Shown here: positions 21,723-33,161 of the stretch, in pieces
How the letters are laid out: each line of letters begins with the position of its first letter
Numbering within the stretch: position 1 is the first letter of the stretch
Source of the DNA: Marchantia polymorpha subsp. ruderalis
Taxonomy: Eukaryota; Streptophyta; Marchantiopsida; Marchantiales; Marchantiaceae
Length of the DNA: 64,000 nucleotides
Reading direction: 5' to 3'
NCBI GenBank assembly: GCA_037833965.1
Contig: AP031359.1
Location: 2,972,001 to 3,036,000, forward strand
Program-made: the position numbers and the translations under genes
Notes under the pieces: model-generated
Seen by the model: only the letters and a program-made list of their open reading frames with translations
Databases searched by the model: none
What the model was told of the DNA's origin: nothing

Positions 21723-21729
21723 CTTTATA
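21723..21729 (-). promoter_or_regulatory. TATA box of N7 (TATAAAG)
   Basis: The minus strand reads GGGTATAAAGTAGATCAAGGCG, about 35 bases after the gene stop. If it works as a promoter, transcription would start about 0.9 kb before the element's 3' end and run outward. Confidence 0.55.
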
Positions 21730-21762
21730 CCCTCAAAAGATCCTAACTAGCACTACGCTATC

Positions 21763-24318
21763 CTATCTACTACTCGCAGCATCTGCGCGAAACCAAACTA
21801 CTCTACTGCACTCGGCTGATCCGGTGCTGCGCCTCCTGCGCGCCGGACTGCTCCGCTTACTGTCTCTACCTTGCCAGTCTTCCGACCGGCTGCGTAACCC
21901 CAGGCGTCGGAGCGCTGTGGTGACTTCCGACTGTAAGTGCGCCATAGTGTCGCGCGCACCCGACAAGAAGGTTTCTAATTTTCTCGCCACTCGCCGCCGA
22001 CTCCGACTGTCACCCTCCGTCAATGCCGCCGCCCGAAGCTCAAACTCCTTGAGTGTGATCCTCTCTTGAGCTGCCACCTCCCAATGGGCGTATCCTTTTA
22101 GACAACGAGTCACCTGTGTCGCCAACTCTCCTCGCGCCTTGCAGCTGCTCTCCACCTCTGCCAGCTGCATTTCTGCTTCCGCACGTTGTGCCCTCAAATC
22201 CGAGCACTCGGATTGCAAGTTGCGCAACAATTCCTCATCCTCCTTGCGGGCTCTTTGACTTTCTTCTAAGGCGCGCGTCTGGCGCGTAAGCTCGGCTGCT
22301 AGGACTTGGTTTTGTCTCCGCTCCTCCTGCAATTCCGACTCGATCTTTGCCCGTATTAGCTCGGCATCCGCCTGACTTTTCGTCGCCGCATCCTCCCTCT
22401 GCTGCTGCAAGGCTTGGTATAGCTTCTGTGTGACCGCCAGGTGTTGTCGGAGGGCGGTGTTCCTATCCACATATACTCCGCACCTAGAGGCCCACTTTGC
22501 CACCTTGCTCCTCGTCCTTCTCCTGATAGTTTCCACATAAGACTGCGGTTTTAAAGCACTTGCGTATTTGGATGTCTTGCGATCCAGATTTCGCAGGAGT
22601 GGAACTATCTGTTCGCACAGCACCCCTGTTGGCGTTTTCTGCACCGAATCCGCTTCCTGCTCTTCCGAGCTCGTCTCATCCTCAGTCTCGAGGATTTCAG
22701 TCGCCACCGAATCCCTTGGCGACTCCCTGGAACTGTGGCGCGCAGCAGCTTCCGCTGCGACTGCTGCTCCACTGCCTGCTAAAATATCCAGGGCAGTGGG
22801 AGATCCCACTGCTTGAGCCCCTGTTCCGGCTCGATCTTCGGTTTCCGAAGGGGTCGACGCCGCAGTGACTCTTGTCACTCTTGCACCGCCCGCTTCTGCT
22901 GCCTGTCCTTCCGGCGCAATCGGCGCGGAAGGTGTCCTCGCTGAAGGTGCGTCCGCCGAAGGTGTCCGCACACTGGTCGTTGGCCCCATCCGTCTCGCAG
23001 TCGGCGAATCCGGCCGACTCTCTGTTGTCCGACTCGCAGTCGGCCGACCAGCAGTTGTCCGACTGGGAGTCGGATACACCTTGCGCGTCTTGACTCCACT
23101 TGGCCTGCTTGCTGGTGGCGTTTTCCCAGAAGTGCCTTCCGCCGAAGACGACCCTCTGAGGATTGTTGGCTCGTCAGCCAAACTCTCTTCTGCTTCCGGC
23201 CTGCTGTCCGGTTCAACGCGCCGTTCAGTTGGCCTTCCTTCCGCTTGTCGGCCTTCAGTCATCCGACTCGCAGTCGGCCGACTGTCAGTCTGTCCATCTC
23301 CTCCCGAAGGCCGTGGTGCCTTCTGTGCAGAGGTATCTGCCGTCTTCCCTAGAATCTGAGCGATTATCTCCTCCTGTGTGAGATTCCGCCGGGTCGGAGT
23401 TCGCCCGGTCTCCTCAGTACCAGTTGGCATTTTGCGTGCCCTCTGTTTTGGTCGACTGTGAGGCTCGGGGGTGGGCCGACCACGAGTCGGCGCAGCTGGC
23501 ACTTCCGGCTGCCTGTCCTCAGGTCTCTCATCCCACTTCCGCTTTCGCGGAATGCGCTCACTTCGACGTTCTTCTGCTGCTCTTGCTGGAGCCGGAGCCG
23601 GAGGCGTACTGGCAGGTTCCTCGTCCGGATCCGTGTCTACTTCGGCCTCCCTCGAATATCTACCTGGATAGTTCCGGGTTAGCTGCGGAAACCGTGTTTT
23701 CTCAGCATTTGTCAAACATCCCATCGCCCGATAAAACACGATCAAGTAAGGCGAGAGGTGATTGAGGGTTCCTCCTTTCTCTTCTTGCGCATGTTGGCGC
23801 GTCACCTTCCACAGGAGCCGTGCCCAATGCACTGGAGCTCCTGACAACACTAGCTCCACAAATTCTACCTGCCAACCATGCATGTAAGCGGTCTTGGTCG
23901 GCTGCAATATCTGCAGCAATGCAGTCGCGACATTTCTCCGCAATCGATCTTTGTAATCCCGTGTCCGGAAACCGTTCTTGGGATGCCTGGCAACTTTGAA
24001 GAGCTCATTGTAAGAGACTTCTTCCTCCTGGGACACCTTCACGCTATCGGCCTCGAAGAGGAGGTCCCCTTCCTCGCCGGCACACCTGCCCAACACCTGC
24101 GCCCAGTTGCAAATGTCCCACCTTTCGGGATGTGGACGGAATCCGCGGGAGGGTTTGTGTCTCTCCTGTAGATACTCGCGCACCATCTCCGGACATGTCC
24201 AGTTCCACCCCCATAGGAGAAAATCAAGCTTCAGCCTCAGCAGCACATCTTGAAATGCGCGTAGACCGATCTGCGGCACCCTGAGTGGAGACACTCGCAG
24301 CTGGGGAACCTTCGACAT
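21763..24318 (-). CDS. N7 element protein: N-domain, basic P/S/T linker, coiled coil (851 aa, intact)
   Basis: An uninterrupted protein; function unknown. The frame is open for another 96 codons upstream (to 24606), but the Met at 24318 (MSKVPQLRVSPLRVPQIGL) aligns with the start of all other copies. Residues about 1-235 form a conserved domain rich in Trp and Arg (LDFLLWGWNWTCPEMVREYL, WAQVLGRCAGEEGDLLFEAD, NGFRTRDYKDRLRRNVATALL, APVHWARLLWKVTRQHA, GGTLNHLSPYLIVFYRAMG). Residues about 235-540 are a low-complexity basic linker. Residues about 540-851 are acidic and then a long coiled coil (LTRQTRALEESQRARKEDEE) ending FRADAASSR. I see no zinc knuckle, DTG, YxDD or DDE motif. The layout recalls plant 'putative gypsy type transposon' or Gag-like proteins, but this is a resemblance of architecture only. 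Confidence 0.8.
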   Translation of the reverse strand: MSKVPQLRVSPLRVPQIGLRAFQDVLLRLKLDFLLWGWNWTCPEMVREYLQERHKPSRGFRPHPERWDICNWAQVLGRCAGEEGDLLFEADSVKVSQEEEVSYNELFKVARHPKNGFRTRDYKDRLRRNVATALLQILQPTKTAYMHGWQVEFVELVLSGAPVHWARLLWKVTRQHAQEEKGGTLNHLSPYLIVFYRAMGCLTNAEKTRFPQLTRNYPGRYSREAEVDTDPDEEPASTPPAPAPARAAEERRSERIPRKRKWDERPEDRQPEVPAAPTRGRPTPEPHSRPKQRARKMPTGTEETGRTPTRRNLTQEEIIAQILGKTADTSAQKAPRPSGGDGQTDSRPTASRMTEGRQAEGRPTERRVEPDSRPEAEESLADEPTILRGSSSAEGTSGKTPPASRPSGVKTRKVYPTPSRTTAGRPTASRTTESRPDSPTARRMGPTTSVRTPSADAPSARTPSAPIAPEGQAAEAGGARVTRVTAASTPSETEDRAGTGAQAVGSPTALDILAGSGAAVAAEAAARHSSRESPRDSVATEILETEDETSSEEQEADSVQKTPTGVLCEQIVPLLRNLDRKTSKYASALKPQSYVETIRRRTRSKVAKWASRCGVYVDRNTALRQHLAVTQKLYQALQQQREDAATKSQADAELIRAKIESELQEERRQNQVLAAELTRQTRALEESQRARKEDEELLRNLQSECSDLRAQRAEAEMQLAEVESSCKARGELATQVTRCLKGYAHWEVAAQERITLKEFELRAAALTEGDSRSRRRVARKLETFLSGARDTMAHLQSEVTTALRRLGLRSRSEDWQGRDSKRSSPARRRRSTGSAECSRVVWFRADAASSR

Positions 24319-26468
24319 TGCGTTGCCTGCACACACATACGTTCTCCCTTTCGCTCGCTCTCTCACAATCGCCACTGCGCGTCGGCCGCTCAAGCACTGA
24401 CTGCTCACTCTCTCTGCGCTCAAGCTCAAGATCGCTACTCGCAATTCTCTCCAAGGTCTGCCAAGATCCTTGCGCAACTCGTCTCCGCACTCTCTACTCT
24501 CACTGCAGGTCGCTCCGCCCTTGCGCGTAATCTTGGAAACTGGAAATCGCAAAGTCAAGAATGAGAGAATGAGACTGGAGCGCAGTCTTTTCTTCTCCGA
24601 TTTCAAGAACGCCCAACGTTCTTACTGGTTACAACGTACGCAGCCGGCTATACGGCTTAACGGTTCGCCCTTTGCATGCGCGAATTCACGTCTCCGCACT
24701 GCGCGCATTCGCATGCGTAAATGTTGAATTCTCCCGCCGCCGCCACCTTCCGGACTCGAGTCCGCTGCAGGGTATACGTCGGCCCTGTTGTCTTTTCCTA
24801 ACCCGTCCCTCACCGGAGGCGTGTCGCCGCCGGTGCGTTCATTATCCGTCGGCGCCTTGCTGGAGGCGCACATCTAGTCGGAGCGAATTACGCCGGCGCG
24901 CAGTCGTGCCACTTATTTTGTCCTTTATGCCTCGTCCGTTGCTGCCGGCGCATATCCGCCAGCGCAACTCATGCCAACGCATCCGGCCGTCAGCGCCACG
25001 TCGGAGGCATACATCCGACCGGCGCTTTCCTTCCATGAACAGCCGCCAAAGGCGCTTCCGACTCTGAGTTGGTTTCCTCCTATGAGCGCGTGATTCCGCC
25101 GAAGGCGCATCGCCGAGGGCGTACGGGAATCCTTTCCGGCTGTGAACCCTAGCGCGAACGGCGCATGTCCGGCTACGAGTTTTCCGACGCTCATAACTTC
25201 TCCGTCCCTGATCCATCTCCGACGCTCTTGGGCTCGTTAGAACAAACGTCTCGAGCTCTTTCTAATGCGACTTCAACCAACTGGATCTACCGTGTATCCC
25301 GATCGTTATGAAGGTTTTCCCTTTCCGCGCTAGCGGCGCTTCGCCGAAGGCGCACTCATGGTCGGACGCCTTTAGAGGTCCGGGCCCTTCTCCTGACGTC
25401 TTTAGCAAAACCTCCTCCTGAGGTGTCTGCGCCAAAAGCGTAGCTTCCTTATACGCTGGAGGCGCGTGAGTAGAGACACCTCAGAAAAGGAGCTTTTGCC
25501 GAAGGCGCCGAAGACATTGGCGTTGGTACCTCTGAGTACGTGATTCTTTGTGTCCTCGTGACGATCTCATCAATCCACTCTATTCAACGTACCCTTTTCT
25601 AACTACAAACACTGCTTCGGTACTAGTTTTCTAAAATTGTTTAAATTCTGCAAAAAAACAAAAAGTGTGTTACCACACCTCTCCGTCGGCGCTCTTGTCG
25701 CCGTAACTCCGTCCGACCGAAGGCGCATCCATCTGTTCCGTCCGTACAGTCCGTACGGTCCGTACGGATTTTACTACTTCGGTGGTTCCTTGCCCGTCCG
25801 CGCTGCTACGCTGGCGCGGAAGGCGTCGTACAATTTCTAACCCCGAAGGCGCATTTCTATAGCCGAAGGCGGATTTCCCGCCGACGCCGAAGCGCCTGTG
25901 CGTAGGCGGGCTTTGCTCGTTCGCCTGGGCAAAGGTTTCCTCGCCTCGAGTAGGCGACATTCACGGCGGACATCGCGCCTACGTCAAACCCTATTTCGCC
26001 TACGCGTAGGTGAACTGCCTTCGTCCGCGCATAGGACAAACTTTCCTCGCCTACTCGTATGCGGAAAGCTCAATATCTTGCGACCTTCATAACTCCCGGA
26101 GTCCTCATCCGTTTGTGGCGTTCTTGGGCTCGTTAGAATCAACGCATCGAGCTCTTTGCAACAAGATCCTAACCAAGTCAAGGCGTTTAGGAATTGACCA
26201 AGTTCTGAAGGATTCCTCTAGCGCCGAAGGCGGATTTTGCGCCTTGCGCCGAAGGGGTTATACCTTTAGAGCCCGCATGGAGGGTGGTGTCTGTCCCCGA
26301 CATTGCACCCCACTCCTGGATTCTACGAGTTCTCTCGAGAATCTCTGCGATCTTCCGATTTCACTCCGTTTTGATGCACCGAAGGCTATTTACACTGCTG
26401 CCGCGGTATAGTTTTCCAAAAATGTTTTAATTTCCTCAAAAATACCAAAAGTGGGGTACCACATTTAT

Positions 26469-28928
26469 ACCCTCTAAGATCCTAACTAACACTACTCTAC
26501 CTACACGACCCTGCACTACACTGCAAGTCATCTGCTATGTCTCCTGCGCGACGGACTACCGCGCGCTAACTCCCTACCCGATCAGTCCTCGGCTCTACTG
26601 CACAGCCCAGCCGCCGCAATACCGCAGTCACCTCCGCCTCGAGGTTCGCAATGGCGTCTCTTGACCTTGCCAGGAAGGCATCTAACCTCTTCGCGACCCG
26701 CCGTCGGCTCCGACTGTCACCCGACATCAAGTCCGCCGCACGAATCTTTAACTCGCGAAAGATGATTCTTTGCTGCGTAGCCACTTCCCAGAGAGTGTAA
26801 CCTCTTAGATAGTGGTTCACTCGCTCTGCCAACTCTTCTAGCGTGCGATCTGTCGCACGCCGGCGATCGTCTTCAATCACTACCAACTGCAACTCTGCCT
26901 CCGCACGCTGCGCTCTCAATTTGCCGCACTGCGATTGCAGGTGACGAATTAAGTCTTCATCGGTTTGACGTGCGCTCTGACATTGCTCTAGTAACCGTGT
27001 CTGTCGCACGAGCTCCTCTAACAGGATGCGATTCTGAGCTCGCTCAGAGTCGAGCTTCGCCTCGAGCTTCTCCCGCTACTTCACGAATTCCTTCTCCGCT
27101 TTGGCCGTCTTCTCATCACGCATCTTGTTGAGTGCCTTCTGCAATTTCCGCACAAGTGCAAGGTGTCCGCGGAGGGCCTCGTTCTTCAACTTCAAATCCT
27201 TGATCGTCTCGTCCAAGGAAGCCAACAAGCTACTGGTCTTGACCTTGGTGTGCGTTCGCCTGCGCACCAATTCGACGTAGGACCCTGGGTGGCGTGGATC
27301 AACATACTTTGCCACTTTGCGATGGAGGTACCTTAAAAGATGTACCACCTGTTTGCACAATGCCGTATTTGGCGTGCCTTGCACCGACTCCCTATCCTGC
27401 TCCTCTGAGCTCAATTCATCTTCTTCATCCTCCAAATTGAGGATTTCGGTCGCCACGGAATTCCCTGGTGATTCCCGGGAGTTGGATTGCATAGCTTCTG
27501 CTGCAACTGCCGCCGCACTACTCCCTGCCAAAATGTCTAAGGCGGTGGGGGACCCTGCTCCTGACAAGCCCGCTCCTCCCGTCTGATCTGCTACCACCAA
27601 AGGCGCATGTGCCGAAGGCACGCGTGCCTCCTCCTTCCGTCCTTCTTCCGTTCTCTCGCATTGGGTCTGCGCCGAAGGTGCTTCTGCCAAAGGCGTCCAT
27701 CGCCGAAGGCACTTGTCCCGAAGGCGCTTCACTCGAAGTTCATTGACCCGAAGGCGCTTGGGCCGAAGGCGCTTGAGCCGAAGGCTCTTGAGCCGAAGTC
27801 GAGTCATCGAATGGTACTTGCTCGGAAGCGAAGCATCTGTCCGTCGTCGACACATTCGTTGGTGCCGCGTGTTGTTTCCCTTGACCTTAAGGCCTTCTCG
27901 CTTCCGCTGAAGGCATCCGTGCCTTCGGCGCAGGGAGGTCCGCTGACCTCTATGTAGTTCGTGCACTCCCATCCTCCCTCGGGGATGGTGAGTTTCTTCC
28001 CTCTCCAGCACGCCCCGTCTCCGCGTTGCTTGCAGGCAAGACGAGCCTACGTGCCTTCTGCTTGGGCCGACTGCAGAGCTTTGTCAGTGGCCGCTTTCGT
28101 TTGAGAGCAGCAGCCTCGCGTTGCTGGCTCTTCTCCACTTCTCCTTCCCACCTTCGCTTCCGCGGCACTTGTGCTGCAAGCGATTCTCCCTCAGCTCTTG
28201 GTTGAGCTGGTGGCGTGCCGGCGGGTGTCTCGTCTTCGTCGATATCGACTTTGACGTCCTTCACATACCGGCCCGGATTGCTGCGTGACAGCAATGGGAA
28301 TTGCACCCGCTCTGTCGCGGTCAGACATCCCATCGACGGATAGAAATTGATCAAGAAGGGAGAGAGGTGATTGATCGATCCTCCCTTCTCCTCGAACGCA
28401 TGTTGTCTCGTCGCCTTCCACAAGATGCGAGGCCAATGAATCGGAGCTCCGGCCAACGCCAGCTCCACGAACGCCACCTCCCAAGAAGTCACGTAGGTGG
28501 TCCTATGCGGCTACAAAAGTTGAAAAAGTGCTACCGCGACATTCATGCGGAAGCGATCCTTATAGTCCCAGGTCTTGTACCCGATTCTTGCTGGACTTGC
28601 TGTTTTTGAATAAGGCCCCGAAGGAAATCTCTTCCTCCTTCGTGACCTTGATACTCTCGCATTCGAACAAAAGATGGCCTTCTTCTCCCACGCATCTTCC
28701 CAGCACCTGCTCCTAGTCGCCGACTTCCCATCGCTCCGGGTGCGGTCGAAATCCGCGCTTAGGTTGATCCTTGCCCTTCTGCCACTCGGGAACCATATCC
28801 TCACACACCCAATTCCATCCCCATAGGAGGAAATCAAGTTTCACTGCAGTTAGCTTTGGCTAGAATGTGCGCAACCCAATCCGCGGTAGCTTCAGCGGAA
28901 TCATCCGCAACTTTGTCACCTTCAACAT
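26469..28928 (-). pseudogene. N3 element protein, several frameshifts and stops
   Basis: Start Met at 28928 (MLKVTKLRMIPLKLPRIGL), with an early TAG about 24 codons later. Pieces follow in shifting frames: the N-terminal domain (28191-28837), the linker (27076-28011, with EDEEDELSSEEQD and the LRYLHRKVAKYVDPRHPGSYVELVRRRTHTKV block), and the coiled coil (26566-27009; RQTRLLEQCQSARQTDEDLI). The 3' noncoding part begins at about 26550 and is interrupted by N5 at the TATA box. Confidence 0.72.
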
Positions 28929-30199
28929 TGTTTTTTTCAATTCACTGGCGCACTTCAGAAGTCCGCAAACTTTCCTCTGCTATCTCCAAGTTTCTTGCAC
29001 GCGGACGCAATCTCTCTGCGAGCTCCCACTCTCACTCCCTAGCAAGTCCCTCGGCCGCGCACTCAGCTGCTACGCGCTATTTTGCAATTCCCCGCGAGTC
29101 GCAATTCTCTCTGATTTCTCTCCGCCAATTTCTTGTTGCGCACTCGTCGCTTGAGAGAAATCAAAATTGCAATTCCAAGAATGAAACGTCTGCCTTCGGC
29201 GAACAAGATTTCACCCTTTGACACTTGGGCGTGGATATCGACCCACTTGATTGCTGCGCCGGCTTGGAGGCGTAACGGCCTCCTTCGCACGCTCAGCTTC
29301 ACGCTCCGCTGTTGTGCGGGCTCACACGCACGAGAATTGAATTTGATTTCCGCCGTCGTCTGTCGACTTAGCCTTGTTCGCGCAGCGGCGGAGGACTTCA
29401 CCTCTGTCCGATTCTTGATTTATCTCTCTCCGCATCGCCGAAGGCATACGTCTTCCACCGAAGGCACTTTCCCGCAGCGCCGAAGGCGTACCCTTGAAGG
29501 TGTCCGTCGACGTAGGTGCATCGCCGAAGGCGTTGACTGAAATCAATGCGTCTTGTCCTTTCCGTTGTTCTGTCTTGTCCCGCCGAAGGCGCTCTCGCCG
29601 TAGGGGTTGCTTTCCGCCGAAGGCGCACGTGTCCGTCGAGGACGTACCGTCGAAGGCGTACGGCCGAAGGCGCTTTCCCCGAAGATGTTGACCTAATATC
29701 GATGCGCTGGCGCCGAAGGCGCTCAGGCGAAGGAGTACACCGCCGAAGGCGCTGCCCCGAAGGAGCTTGAGCCAAAGGCGTACGTCCGTCGCCGAAGGCG
29801 TTCCGCCAAAGGCGCTCCATATCAGTAACTTCCGACACTCATAGCTCATTGATCCCTTATCCGTTTCAAGAGTAGTTGGGCTCGTTAGAACAAGCGCGTC
29901 GAGATCTTTCCAACAAGACCCTAACTAGATCAAGGAATTACGAATTGGGACAGTCATGAGTGATTCACTCTAGCGCCAAAGGCGTCTATCGCCGAAGGCG
30001 CTTCTCCTCAGTAGGGACCGTCCGCTCGGGCCAGGGCGCCTGTCCCAGACATTGCGTCCAACTCCTGGATTCTCCTGGACCCGCGATTGTCCATTTTCAC
30101 TCTATTTTAGTGTACCGATTACTATTTACAGTTGCTGCTGCGGTACTGTTTTCCAAAAATGTTTAAATTCCGCACAAAAACAAAAAGTGGGTTACCTCA
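28929..30199 (-). other. N3 5' leader
   Basis: No gene is seen. The stretch 29430-29830 is packed with GCCGAAGGCG units, at times fewer than 20 bases apart, and with GTCCGTCG repeats. The shared block TTGGGCTCGTTAGAACAAG lies at about 29877. The A/T-rich terminus ends at 30199. Confidence 0.55.
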
Positions 30200-31103
30200 C
30201 CGCACACTATCTTGCGACGCACTGTCGACAACTCTCCGCAAGCCCTCCGTGAATTCTCCTGCTCCGCGTCGCGAGCTTGAGCGAATGCTAAATTGAAAAT
30301 GCGAGAGTGAATTCCTTCCTTCGGCGATCAAGATTGCTCATCGTTTGACACTTGAGCTGGCCGTGGCCCGCTTGAATGCTATGCCGGCGCGGAGGCGTAA
30401 CGGCCCAATTCGCACGCGCGAATTCACGCTCCGCCGTTGCGTGGACTCCCACACTTGTACATTCAATCTTGATCCCGCTGATTTCCGCCGACGCCGTTCT
30501 CCGTCCGCGTACCGCCGAAGGCACTCGCGGCGAAGGTACAGTCTGCCGCCGTTTTCTTTGTCCTTTCTTCTTCCGCTGAAGTGCATCCTTCCACCAAAGG
30601 AGCATCCTAGAGGCGAAGGCATTGCCTTCCGCCGAAGGCGAGACCTAACGACAAAGACAGCGCTAGCAACGAAGGTGCTAGTGCCGAAGGCGCTGGGGTG
30701 AAGGAATCTACCGCCGAAGGCGCTTGAAGTGACGAGATTGTTTCCCTGTGACGAAGGCATTCCGTGTCGCATGCTTCGTACGTCTTCAGCGAAAGCTCCT
30801 CTGCAGGCGTCTGCGCCGAAGGTGCTTCCTTCTGCTTGCACCGAAGGCCCTTCAGCTGAAGACACCTCATCAAAGGAGCTTTTGCCAAAGGCGCCGAAGG
30901 CGCATCCCTCAGCAGGAACCGTACGTTCCGTCCAAGGCGCCCGACCTCGGCCTAAGCCTCCCAACTCCTAGATTCTCCTAGACCCGCGATTCTCCCTTCT
31001 TACTCTTTTTTTGCGTACCGATTACTATTTACAGCTGCTACCGCGGTACTTATTTTCAAAAAATGTTTTAATTCCGACAAAAAACAAAAACTGGGTTACC
31101 ACA
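30200..31103 (-). other. N2 5' leader and terminus
   Basis: The continuation of N2 beyond N3. It holds the same kind of leader (GCCGAAGGCG units at 30500-30900) and ends in the A/T-rich block and GGGTTACCACA at 31103. No gene is seen. Confidence 0.6.
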
Positions 31104-33161
31104 TTTTGAAACATTGCAAAATGATAAAAACATTTCACAAACTTCGTATCTGGTGGATATGTATCAATTAAAGCTCATTATTATCGATAACATGTTATTG
31201 AGACGGAGAGTCCAATAAGTACTGAACTCTGTTACACTCTCATGATGCTTGTCATCATGAAATTGTGCAAGGAGAAATTACAGACCCAGGGAATCATCAT
31301 ACTAGATTTAGCACAACCAGAAGTAAAGCATATTACGATCATAAGTTGTTTTCAACCCGATAATTACATTGTTTTCCTGAAAAAATCAAATCAAACTTGA
31401 TCGTGGTTTCATATGAACACGATGATATATGTAATAAAAGATGGTAGAGATTTAGATATCGTGCAAAGAAACTAGGAATTTGAATAAAAATATTGCCACA
31501 TAACATATCCTACTGTTAAGCACTTCGTGATAGAAAATTTAAATCCCTATGTAAAGATTGATAGTGAATGTTCCTTAGATACTTAGATATTACCATGGCG
31601 TTTGCAGAATATGGCCGTTTTCTTATCCATATTAGATTACTATAATTAAATTCCAAAGTAGACTTTTTAATGACTATGATATTTTGTTGAAAACTGCTTA
31701 TAAAACAAGGGATCGTTAATGACATCGCGGTTTAGCCCTCGATTCTCAGAAATCTTAGTATTAGATCCCCTAATCTAGTACTTTCATATTGGAAATATAA
31801 ATATCATTTTTTTACTCGATGAAGTATGATTATAGAGAACATCAGATATCAATGTCTATGGTTTCAGTTCATGTATATTTATTTAAATTTAGAGCACCTA
31901 AACCTTTACTCCATGCTCTTCTGACTTATTGCTCGATGCAAATAAAACGTCCTCAGAATTCAGTGGCTAGAATATTCAGTGTTGGAGTGAGCTGGTATTG
32001 AAAGTACTAGTTCATCTGGCTTTTTCGTAGAAGATCATGTGAAAAAACTATACACTAATTCAAGAGACATAAAGAACATCTGTCTTTGAGAATCAGATAA
32101 TTTTATGATATTCTATCTTACGAAGTTTTTCATTTCATAAAAATTGTGTGGATGCTTTAAAATATGAATGTATAAGTGTAATCCGAGGAAACCATCCATC
32201 CTTCATACCTCAAACAAAAGTTAATACAGGAGAGCTCAGGTTTAATTTTTCCTTCAAATAAAAGGTATTTGTGTCATTGCAAGATACATAATCAACTACA
32301 TTTTTCTCCTGAATGAATAGGTTTGTAAACACCGTTCAACCATTGTTGTATCATTTGTTGACCATTGGCCTCAGAGATTGAAACGTCGGAGGAAATCATG
32401 ACCACACTGCCATAACAATGAATAAACGAGGCAACAAATGAGAATTTTGTCGAGTGCAACAAATGTAGTATACTGTTTTGAATGTATTCGGCTATAGGCA
32501 GTTACAAACTTAACTACCTTGACATTTGGTATCACTGCATTCTGGGATGGACATGAAATATAAATAAAATCCTTTTGTTATTGCCATGTAAGCATCAGAA
32601 AGTTGTTATACTGTACTGGATCTTACCCACTGCATAACGTGTGGCAATGAGATGCTCCAACTGCTTCTCAAGGCAAGTTCATGCCGCGTATTCTGAATTT
32701 CACTTATTCTACTTCTGATGAAAGAGATGTACGGCAGTAAGTTTGTCCGCGTGAGTCAGGTGACGATCTTGCCTTCTGCATCAAGTTTCCCTTCCGAATG
32801 TCGTATAGAAGCCCTCTTGCGACCCCAAGCAAAAGCAGTCAATACCTTTTCGGGGGCAATAAGCCGAGAGAGAACACAATATCTGGGCGAGACAGATGCT
32901 TCCAATTGGAGCCTTTTTTGCTATGGATTACTACTAGGATTACCAATTGCGGATGGTAATCCTTGTCCTCTGCATAAAGATGGTCTCAGGTTTTACCCTT
33001 GTTGATGCTGAATCTACAGCGCGTGGTTTCTCCCCGACTATGTATGAGAACCTCTTGGATGTTATTTACAGTAGAGTGGTACGTGCAGCTTCAGATCAGT
33101 CTACGCACTCGTGCCTGAGTCTGAGCTTCACATTTTGTTGTCAGCAGATTTAGTGTCGTCC
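31104..33161. other. Low-copy AT-rich region, no gene recognised
   Basis: Base composition changes sharply at 31103 from the GC-rich element to AT-rich DNA. Short open frames (for example 31516-31725 and 31819-32001) have no recognisable motif. The last part probably includes the 3' UTR of the PIP gene, which reads leftward from 33162. I see no repeat of the N family here. Confidence 0.5.

Larger units (their letters stand above)
20806..25677 (-). mobile_element. N7: complete young element with intact gene, 4872 bp
   Basis: The 3' end TGTAATAACCCACCAAAGG is at 20806 and the 5' end TGTGTTACCACA ends at 25677. The perfect duplication CCTCT lies at 20801-20805 and 25678-25682, in the leader of N5. 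From the 5' end it has a 1.1-1.4 kb leader (24607-25677, with GCCGGCG and GCCGAAGGCG units), the only fully open family gene in the window, a TATA box at 21723, and about 0.9 kb of 3' noncoding sequence with (CA)n near 21040-21058. It belongs to the same subfamily as N11, N12 and N13. Confidence 0.93.
13488..26463 (-). mobile_element. N5: element inserted in the TATA box of N3; contains N6 relic and N7
   Basis: The 3' end is TGTAATAACCCACTAAAGG at 13488 and the 5' end is GGTACCACA at 26463. The duplication TTTAT is present at 13483-13487 and 26464-26468, and the N3 sequence continues across it (ACTACTTTAT then ACCCTCTAAG). The target is therefore the TATA box of N3. Inside, N7 (20806-25677) is inserted in the 5' leader. 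A second family 5' terminus at 18769 has no matching 3' end and marks a lost element, N6. A (CA)n tract sits at about 13684-13712. Confidence 0.85.
7620..30199 (-). mobile_element. N3: element inserted in N2, split by N4 and N5
   Basis: Both termini are seen: the 3' end is TGTAATAACCCACC at 7620 and the 5' end is GTTACCTCA ending at 30199. The target duplication is CCGCA on both sides. Removing N4 and N5 with their duplications leaves about 4.73 kb, in line with the other full-length members. The pieces are 7620-8220, 13094-13487 and 26469-30199. The 5' terminus has TGAGG in place of TGTGG, the only end seen with that change. Confidence 0.88.
5799..31103 (-). mobile_element. N2: outermost left element (split by N1 and N3)
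   Basis: The host element of the left stack. Visible pieces are 5799-7619 (gene) and 30200-31103 (5' leader and terminus); everything between is N3 and its contents. The 5' terminus is at 31103, minus strand TGTGGTAACCCAGTTTTTG, followed by flank TTTTG. The N3 insertion duplicated CCGCA (7615-7619 and 30200-30204), which proves that the two pieces belong together. The 3' end lies outside the window to the left of N1. With N3 it forms a third subfamily, in which the leader has fewer CGCCTACGCATAGGCG hairpins but many GCCGAAGGCG units. Confidence 0.8.

Noticed and set aside
21763-24318. Calling the element protein a Gag
   Set aside because: The architecture is suggestive, but no capsid or CCHC motif can be recognised by eye, so it is left as unknown.
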